Shown: piece by piece, positions 6,645-10,524 of the stretch | Layout: the number at the start of each line of letters is the position of its first letter | Numbering within the stretch: position 1 is the stretch's first letter | DNA from: Treponema sp. | Lineage (GTDB): Bacteria; Spirochaetota; Spirochaetia; Treponematales; Breznakiellaceae | Assembly (NCBI GenBank): GCA_031284105.1 | Contig: JAITAN010000167.1 | Location: 1-10,524 of the forward strand | Direction of reading: 5' to 3' | DNA length: 10,524 nucleotides | Program-made: the position numbers and the translations under genes | Notes under the pieces: model-generated | Told to the model about the DNA's origin: nothing | The model's database searches: none | Seen by the model: the letters and a program-made list of their open reading frames with translations, nothing else

Positions 6645-7505
6645 TTATTCTATCATTGTTCCGATGCCTTCATCCGTGAACAATTCAATCAGGATCGCAT
6701 GGAGAAGCCGCCCGTCAATGATGTGGGTACGTTTAACGCCGCCGCCAATAGCCGTGATGCAACAGTCAACTTTGGGAATCATACCCTTGCTCACAACGTT
6801 GTCTTTCTTGAGCGCATCAAGTTCAGAGCGCGGAATCACCTTGATAAGCGAAGCAGGATCCTCCATATCGCGCATAATCCCCTGTACATCGGTCATAAGC
6901 ACGAGTTTTTCCGCCTTGAGCGCTACGGCTATTTTTGCGGCCGCGCTATCCGCGTTCACGTTGAGGCTATTTCCGGTCCCGTCTTCTACGGCAACCGAAG
7001 AAATAACCGGAATGATACCGCTGTCAAGCAGGGTATCAAGGCTCTTGGTATCAACCGATTCGATGTCGCCAACCAGTCCGAGGTCATGATCCGTTATGCG
7101 TATTGCCTTGAGAAGACTTCCGTCTATGCCGCACAGTCCCAGCGCCCTTCCCCCCTGCATTTGGATAAGAGACACAATATTTTTATTCACCTTACCGCAC
7201 AGCACCATCTGTACGATTTCCATGGTTTCTTCATCGGTGTAACGCAGTCCATTTACGAAACGGCTCTCCGTGCCGGTCCGCTTGAGCATAGCTTCAATTT
7301 CCGGTCCGCCGCCATGAACCAGTACGGTTCTGATGCCCACGCACGCCATAAGTATCACATCCTGAATGACCGCGGCCTTGAGTTCTCCGTTGATCATGGC
7401 GCTGCCGCCATACTTTACCACTATGGTTTTTCCTTGAAACCGTTGAATATAGGGTAACGCATGAACCAGCACATCGGCGCGCTCATTGTTGGTGATTATT
7501 CTCAT
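6645..7505 (-). CDS. argB: Acetylglutamate kinase
   Basis: Phosphorylates N-acetyl-L-glutamate with ATP, step 2 of the acetylated arginine pathway, in the cytoplasm. The 286-residue protein has all amino-acid-kinase landmarks: K31 in VVKYGGSAM (phosphoryl transfer), the glycine loop HGGGPEI (64-70) for acetylglutamate, R88 in VNGLRYT, NVNADSAAA (182-190), MTDVQG (204-209) and the GMIPK lysine (K245), ending GIGTMIE. About 26 residues (with DVLVHALPYI) precede the first strand. As I recall, such an N-terminal helix marks the hexameric, arginine-inhibited kinases such as that of Thermotoga, so feedback inhibition by arginine is predicted (inference). The ATG at 7505 has no Shine-Dalgarno and is 6 nt from a -10 box. 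The first gene of the leftward operon. Confidence 0.96.
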   Translation of the reverse strand: MRIITNNERADVLVHALPYIQRFQGKTIVVKYGGSAMINGELKAAVIQDVILMACVGIRTVLVHGGGPEIEAMLKRTGTESRFVNGLRYTDEETMEIVQMVLCGKVNKNIVSLIQMQGGRALGLCGIDGSLLKAIRITDHDLGLVGDIESVDTKSLDTLLDSGIIPVISSVAVEDGTGNSLNVNADSAAAKIAVALKAEKLVLMTDVQGIMRDMEDPASLIKVIPRSELDALKKDNVVSKGMIPKVDCCITAIGGGVKRTHIIDGRLLHAILIELFTDEGIGTMIE

Positions 7506-7511
7506 GAAAAA

Positions 7512-7540
7512 AGTATAGGTAAAAAAAAGGAAATGTGCAA
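7512..7540 (-). promoter_or_regulatory. argB operon promoter giving a leaderless mRNA
   Basis: On the minus strand, -35 TTGCAC (7540-7535), a 17-bp spacer containing eight consecutive T, and -10 TATACT (7517-7512). Only six bases separate the -10 from the argB ATG (7505), so the usual +1 position is the A of the start codon itself. No ribosome-binding site fits in between. Confidence 0.75.
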
Positions 7541-7724
7541 GATGGCGTCTTTCTCATCGTTGACCGTTCAAAATCACTATATTGAAGCCGTTTACCCTTC
7601 CGTTATGCGGGGTGTTCGCCCCGTTATATCCGGTGTAAAGCGCCGTCGCTACCGGTATCGTAAACGGTGATCCCGCGCCGCTCCAATGACATGTTTAAAA
7701 CATGGGAACGCGGCGTTGGATCGC
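7541..7724. other. Divergent control region with dyad symmetries, no gene seen
   Basis: This lies between the argB promoter and the promoter of the 32-codon ORF. It contains CGGGG-TGTTCG-CCCCG (7608-7623), and a larger imperfect dyad at about 7674-7717 with outer arms CGCCGC/GCGGCG and inner perfect arms CATGTTT-A-AAACATG. Short frames here start inside argB or end in basic low-complexity tails and are not convincing. The dyads are candidates for binding by a regulator of the two divergent promoters. Confidence 0.4.
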
Positions 7725-7757
7725 TTGACAGGCTTTACAGCCATTGTATACTATACT
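7725..7757 (+). promoter_or_regulatory. Promoter of the 32-codon ORF
   Basis: -35 TTGACA (7725-7730), a 16-bp spacer and -10 TATACT (7747-7752). A second, overlapping TATACT is at 7752-7757, with a 21-bp spacing that is too long. Initiation at about 7759 would leave a leader of about 3 nt before the ATG at 7762. No Shine-Dalgarno is present. Confidence 0.65.
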
Positions 7758-7761
7758 TTTT

Positions 7762-7860
7762 ATGAAGCCGCCTATTTTTTATATACTCCTGGGCATTGCC
7801 GCCAACCTCATACTTGCCGCGCTGGTGTTGGGCGTGGTGTACGCCACCGTTGTCCGCTAA
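7762..7860 (+). CDS. Small single-span membrane protein, 32 residues
   Basis: I do not recognise this protein. It reads MKPPIFYILLGIAANLILAA followed by LVLGVVYATVVR. After a short charged start (MKPP) nearly all residues are hydrophobic, forming one membrane helix of about 25 residues that ends with an arginine. Support for a real gene comes from the consensus-quality promoter 32 nt upstream at perfect register, the ATG just after the predicted +1, and the stop at the gltX boundary. No ribosome-binding site is present, so translation would be leaderless. Its TAA (7858-7860) overlaps the gltX TAG (7859-7857) tail to tail. Alternatives: a signal-anchor fragment of a decayed gene, or a promoter for an antisense RNA to gltX. 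Confidence 0.55.
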   Translation: MKPPIFYILLGIAANLILAALVLGVVYATVVR

Positions 7861-9398
7861 ACCGGCTCGGCCGTCAGCTTTGCCAGCGCCTTTTCCACCC
7901 GTAGCGCGGACGCTTCGGCGCCGAGCAGACGCAGGCTGCCGAACAGCGGCGGACTTACCCGAGCGCCGGTAACGGCCACGCGCAGCGGCATCATCAAGTC
8001 GCCGAGTTTCACGCCGGCTTTTTCGGCTTCCGTTTTTATGAACGCTTCGGCGTCAGCATCAGTCATTGCCGCCATGCGCGAAACCAAGTCCTTGCCCATG
8101 GTCAAGAGCGTAATGGTTTTTGAAAAAGCGTGTATATCCGCCTTTTTCGGAAAAAATTCGGACGCATCAGGCAGGGGAGGCTCTGAAAACAAATAGGCTA
8201 CTTTTGCCGGAATTTCCGTGAGAAAACTCACCCGCTCTTTGACAAGAGACATGGCTTCGACAAAGATTCGTTTCTGCTCCGCATCCGGCTCTATTCCTGC
8301 GCTTCCCTGTTTCCTCTCTTTTCCAACCTTTTCAAAAATACCGGCTTCAACGGCAAAAGGCAGGGCAAGCTGCGCCAACTCCTCATTGGTTTTCACGCGG
8401 ATATACGCGGCATTGTACCATTCGAGCTTCTTATAATCAAACACAGCCGGAGCCTTGTTAAGTTTGTCAAGACTGAAACATGCGGCGAGTTCCGCAAGCG
8501 TATAGACGTCCTTTCCCTCCTCGTATGAAGCGCCCAAAAACGCCACATAGTTTACCAGCGCTTCGCCCAGATACCCCTGACGCCGGAATTCATCGACACC
8601 GGTTGCGCCGTGCCGCTTGCTGAGTTTCTTACCGTCCTGTCCCATTACCATAGGAAGATGGCAGAATTCGGGCGGCGTCCAACCGAAACCGGCATATATG
8701 ATAACATGGAGCGGGGTTGAAGAAAGCCATTCCTGGGCGCGCAAGACATGGGTTATGCCCATGAGGTGATCGTCCACCACATTCGCAAGGTGATACGTCG
8801 GAAAGCCGTCCGATTTTAGCAGCACCGGATCGGGATTGACGTCCCTGTTCTTCCATTCAATATGCCCCAACAGGCGGTCGTAAAAGCCGGTTATCCCGTC
8901 AAGCGGGATTTTAAGTCTGATAACACACGGCTGCCCGGAAGCGACGCGCGCGGCGGCCTCTTCCTTCGGAATGGAACGGCAATGGCGATCATAACCGGTT
9001 TCGCCGGAGCGGGACGCCTCCCGTTCCAGCCGGATCGTTTCGAGCCGTTCAGGGGAACAGAAACAATAATACGCCTTATCCGCATCGAGGAGCTCAAGGA
9101 TGTAACGCTTGTAAAGCTCAAGGCGCTCTGATTGGATGTAGGGGGCATATTGTCCGCCAACATCGGGGCCTTCGTCCCAGTGTATGCCAAGCCATGCGAA
9201 CGTATCATAAAGGTTCTGTACAAAAGCAGCGTCAAAGCGCGTGCGATCCGTATCTTCCAATCGGAGAATAAAAGCGGCGTCCCTTGATTCATGCGCTTCT
9301 TTTGAATGGGCAAAAAGATAATTAAAGAGTGCTGTCCGCACCCCGCCAATGTGCTGCAAGCCGGTGGGGCTTGGCGCGTAACGGTCCCGAATCTGCAT
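7857..9398 (-). CDS. gltX: Glutamyl-tRNA synthetase
   Basis: Charges tRNA-Glu (and, where Gln-tRNA synthetase is absent, tRNA-Gln) with glutamate in the cytoplasm. The 513-residue class I synthetase has APSPTGLQHIGG with the HIGH-type motif HIGG (16-19), RLEDTD (46-51), and Cys112/Cys114 with Cys140 as a likely zinc knuckle. LKSDGFPTYHLANVVDDH (194-211) and HVLRAQEWL (217-225) contact the adenylate and tRNA acceptor. KLSKR (258-262) is the KMSKS loop. The C-terminal anticodon-binding helical domain (about 320-513) is complete. An insertion of about 10 residues (SKEAHESRDA, 32-41) follows the HIGG helix. The sequence resembles treponemal GltX (recalled), supporting the taxonomic guess. There is no Shine-Dalgarno before the ATG; see the promoter at 9408-9436. 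No terminator is visible before the opposing small ORF. Confidence 0.96.
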   Translation of the reverse strand: MQIRDRYAPSPTGLQHIGGVRTALFNYLFAHSKEAHESRDAAFILRLEDTDRTRFDAAFVQNLYDTFAWLGIHWDEGPDVGGQYAPYIQSERLELYKRYILELLDADKAYYCFCSPERLETIRLEREASRSGETGYDRHCRSIPKEEAAARVASGQPCVIRLKIPLDGITGFYDRLLGHIEWKNRDVNPDPVLLKSDGFPTYHLANVVDDHLMGITHVLRAQEWLSSTPLHVIIYAGFGWTPPEFCHLPMVMGQDGKKLSKRHGATGVDEFRRQGYLGEALVNYVAFLGASYEEGKDVYTLAELAACFSLDKLNKAPAVFDYKKLEWYNAAYIRVKTNEELAQLALPFAVEAGIFEKVGKERKQGSAGIEPDAEQKRIFVEAMSLVKERVSFLTEIPAKVAYLFSEPPLPDASEFFPKKADIHAFSKTITLLTMGKDLVSRMAAMTDADAEAFIKTEAEKAGVKLGDLMMPLRVAVTGARVSPPLFGSLRLLGAEASALRVEKALAKLTAEPV

Positions 9399-9407
9399 AA
9401 TGAGGGA

Positions 9408-9436
9408 AGTATACCGGAAAAAAAAGACAATTGCAA
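9408..9436 (-). promoter_or_regulatory. gltX promoter, near-leaderless
   Basis: On the minus strand, -35 TTGCAA (9436-9431), a 17-bp spacer with eight consecutive T, and -10 TATACT (9413-9408). Nine bases separate the -10 from the ATG at 9398, so a start 7 nt after the -10 leaves about 3 nt of leader. The layout is nearly the same as the argB promoter. Confidence 0.75.
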
Positions 9437-9616
9437 TGGAGGCTTTCTAAAACGTCAGTTTGCGGGAACCGGTGGAAAACAACGCTGAATATCTAATCTT
9501 TTATGATAATAACCGTCTCCTTTCCGCATACGGCGTTATGCCGCGCTTCTCCTTTGATCACAGGCTCAGCTTCCTATTCATTCAGCCGGGGATGGTGTAA
9601 TGTTATGGCTCTTTAA
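9437..9616. other. Intergenic spacer between gltX and the repeat array
   Basis: No gene can be supported. A 38-codon plus-strand frame from 9503 lacks a ribosome-binding site and has cysteine/serine-rich, non-family sequence. A short GCATA-CGGCGT-TATGC dyad is present near 9528. The last 20 bases (about 9596-9616, TGTAATGTTATGGCTC then TTTAA) look like a degenerate repeat unit. Confidence 0.45.
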
Positions 9617-10100
9617 CTAAGCCTGTTACGTCGGCATACCTAAGGCTGTTATGGGTACATACCTAAGGCTATTAGGGGTACATAACTAATGCTGTTAGGG
9701 ATCCATAACTAATCCTATTATGCCGGCATACCTAATGCTGTTAGGGGTACATACCTAAGCCTGTTATGCCGGCATAACTAAGCCTGTTAGGGGTACATAA
9801 TTAAGCCTATTCATGACCGTGAACTAAGCCTGTTAGGGGTACATAATTAAGCCTATTCATGACCGTGAACTAGTCCTGTTATGCCGATATAACTAAGGCT
9901 GTTAGGGGTACATAACTAAGCCTGTTCATTACCATGAACTAAGGCTGTTAGAGGATACATAACTAAGCCTGTTCATGCCCGTGAACTAAGCCTATTATGC
10001 CGGCATAACTAAGCCTGTTAGGGGTACATAACTAAGCCTGTTCATGACCGTGAACTAGTCCTGTTATGCCGATATAACTAAGGCTGTTATGGGTACATAA
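9617..10100. repeat. Tandem array, 21 units of 23 bp, modular palindromes
   Basis: Every unit has a 9-bp linker (consensus CTAAGCCTG; variants CTAAGGCTG, CTAATGCTG, CTAGTCCTG) followed by a 14-bp module. The modules fall into three types: A, TTAGGGGTACATAA; B, TTCATGACCGTGAA; C, TTATGCCGGCATAA (a perfect palindrome, exact in units 7 and 17). Unit 15 has one extra base; all others are exactly 23 bp. The order from unit 7 is C-A-B-A-B, C-A-B-A-B, C-A-B, C-A, a higher-order pattern of 5-unit blocks (9755-9869 and 9870-9985). Units 10-13 and 18-21 are also near-identical. TAA, TAG and their complements recur at a period not divisible by three, so no frame is open on either strand. It is not a CRISPR array: there are no unique spacers. 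The function is unknown. Confidence 0.93.
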
Positions 10101-10164
10101 CTAATTGAACCTCCCCCGCTTGAAAGGCCATGAAGGTAAGCCTATGATCAAAGAAGGAAGAATC

Positions 10165-10524
10165 ATGGGAGAAAGAAGCGTTTTACGAAAGAGTTTAAGG
10201 AACGGGCGGTGGAACCGGCCCGGAACACAAAGCGGAAGCGGGCTTGCCCAAGACCTTGGCATAAATCGGGATATGCCGGCACGATGGATGCGGGAGATGA
10301 AGCGGAGTGAAACGGGACCTATGAAAGCTTTCACCGGCAGAGGAAATGCGCGGGATGAAGAGACGGCTCGGCTGCGGAAAGAAAATGCCGGCCTGAGGGA
10401 GACGAATGAAATCCTAAAAAAAGCGATAGCCGTCTTCACGGTAGGGAATCCCCGGCAGCGGCGTACCTGTTCATGCGGCGGTATCAAGGACGGTACCCCG
10501 TTACGAAGACGGCGGGGGAATTGG
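10165..10524 (+). CDS. IS3-family orfA (helix-turn-helix), partial and probably damaged
   Basis: The first protein of the IS3 transposase, binding the element ends. The ATG at 10165 follows GGAAG. Residues from about 26 read GLAQDLGINRDMPARWMREM, the second and third helices of the HTH. ARLRKENAGLRETNEILKKA is the leucine-zipper-like segment before the frameshift site. The first 25 residues (MGERSVLRKS...) are not family-like. Shifted one frame, the same DNA (10170-10238) encodes RKKRFTKEFKERAVE followed by PARNTKRK, the expected helix 1. Thus two compensating frame changes, near 10169 and 10239, scramble the N-terminus. The frame stays open past the usual orfA end (VGNPR) to the window edge. 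It is either a decayed copy or affected by two sequence errors. Confidence 0.7.
   Translation, partial: MGERSVLRKSLRNGRWNRPGTQSGSGLAQDLGINRDMPARWMREMKRSETGPMKAFTGRGNARDEETARLRKENAGLRETNEILKKAIAVFTVGNPRQRRTCSCGGIKDGTPLRRRRGNW
10416..10422 (+). promoter_or_regulatory. Programmed -1 frameshift site (A7) of the IS3 element
   Basis: The heptamer A AAA AAA follows CT and precedes GCG in the orfA frame (CTA AAA AAA GCG), a textbook X XXY YYZ slippery site. The -1 frame downstream is open and encodes the orfB start. IS3-family elements use this to make the OrfAB transposase. I did not establish a downstream stimulatory structure. Confidence 0.65.
10416..10524 (+). CDS. IS3-family orfB (transposase catalytic part), 5' end only
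   Basis: In the -1 frame relative to orfA, the sequence reads KKSDSRLHGRESPAA and then AYLFMRRYQGRYPVTKTAGEL up to the window edge. This is the N-terminal region that precedes the DDE integrase core in IS3-family OrfB (typically ...RRYQ--YPV--MA--LG). It would be translated as an OrfAB fusion through the A7 site at 10416-10422. The catalytic residues lie beyond the window, so activity cannot be judged. Confidence 0.65.

Larger units (their letters stand above)
10106..10524 (+). mobile_element. IS3-family insertion sequence, left part (runs off the window)
   Basis: The element appears to start at TGAACCTCCCCCGCTTGAAA (10106-10125), a TG-initiated end typical of IS3-family inverted repeats. 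It begins after the first five bases (CTAAT) of repeat unit 22, implying insertion into the array. It carries orfA with a helix-turn-helix, an A7 slippery site, and the start of orfB in the -1 frame. The right end is outside the window. Confidence 0.75.

Noticed and set aside
6582..7457. Long plus-strand open frame of 291 codons
   Set aside because: It lies antisense to argB, which has complete family motifs, and its translation is histidine/arginine-rich with no recognisable family.
7461..7670. 69-codon plus-strand frame across the argB start
   Set aside because: It begins inside argB and its product ends in a basic low-complexity tail; the DNA is better explained as the argB promoter region.
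8891..9436. 181-codon minus-strand frame overlapping the gltX start
   Set aside because: It is an alternative frame of gltX; the gltX frame carries HIGG, CFC and KLSKR motifs.
9503..9619. 38-codon plus-strand frame (MIITVSFPH...)
   Set aside because: It has no ribosome-binding site or promoter, an implausible composition, and its end runs into the repeat array.
9617..10100. CRISPR array
   Set aside because: The repeats are contiguous, with 9-bp linkers and recurring modules; there are no unique spacers and no cas genes in the window.
10101..10487. Minus-strand frame of 128 codons at the right edge
   Set aside because: It is antisense to the IS3 orfA, whose HTH, zipper and slippery-site order is convincing.

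Overview
The window looks like chromosomal DNA from a Treponema-type spirochete of intermediate GC, plausibly related to the insect-gut treponemes. This is inference. It rests on the glutamyl-tRNA synthetase, whose LQHIGG start, YYCFC segment and LGDLMMPLRVAVTG-like C-terminal motif resemble treponemal GltX as I remember it, and on the many decayed insertion sequences. No database search was possible.

Layout. (1) 1-1465 holds few genes: two tandem tRNA-Ser genes (GGA and CGA anticodons) on the minus strand, read from a sigma70-like promoter at 739-768. They lie between two relics of one IS5-like element in opposite orientation (46-320 plus, about 1085-1406 minus). The 5' end of a second, unrelated IS (868 to about 1080, TGYNRKYA signature) abuts the right-hand relic. 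(2) 1465-7540 is one leftward operon: argB, argD, a sugar-nucleotidyltransferase-like gene, a HAD-type 5'-nucleotidase-like gene, a large coiled-coil membrane protein and a cation-diffusion-facilitator transporter. It ends at a strong stem-loop at 1465-1502. argB and argD catalyse steps 2 and 4 of arginine/ornithine synthesis. The four downstream genes have no obvious arginine role and look co-transcribed. (3) 7506-7761 is a divergent control region. To its right lies a 32-codon single-membrane-span ORF on the plus strand. (4) gltX (7857-9398, minus) converges on that ORF, and their stop codons share bases. (5) 9437-9616 has no gene I can support. (6) 9617-10100 is a 21-unit tandem array with a 23-bp period, built from a 9-bp linker and three interchangeable 14-bp dyad modules. 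(7) An IS3-family element starts at 10106, inside the next repeat unit, and runs off the right edge.

Two signals stand out. The first genes of the three transcription units (argB, the 32-codon ORF and gltX) have a TATACT -10 box 6-9 nt from the ATG and no Shine-Dalgarno, so their mRNAs should be leaderless or nearly so. The internal operon genes mostly have clear Shine-Dalgarno sequences. The second is the modular palindromic array at 9617-10100, which is non-coding in every frame and which I do not recognise as a described element.
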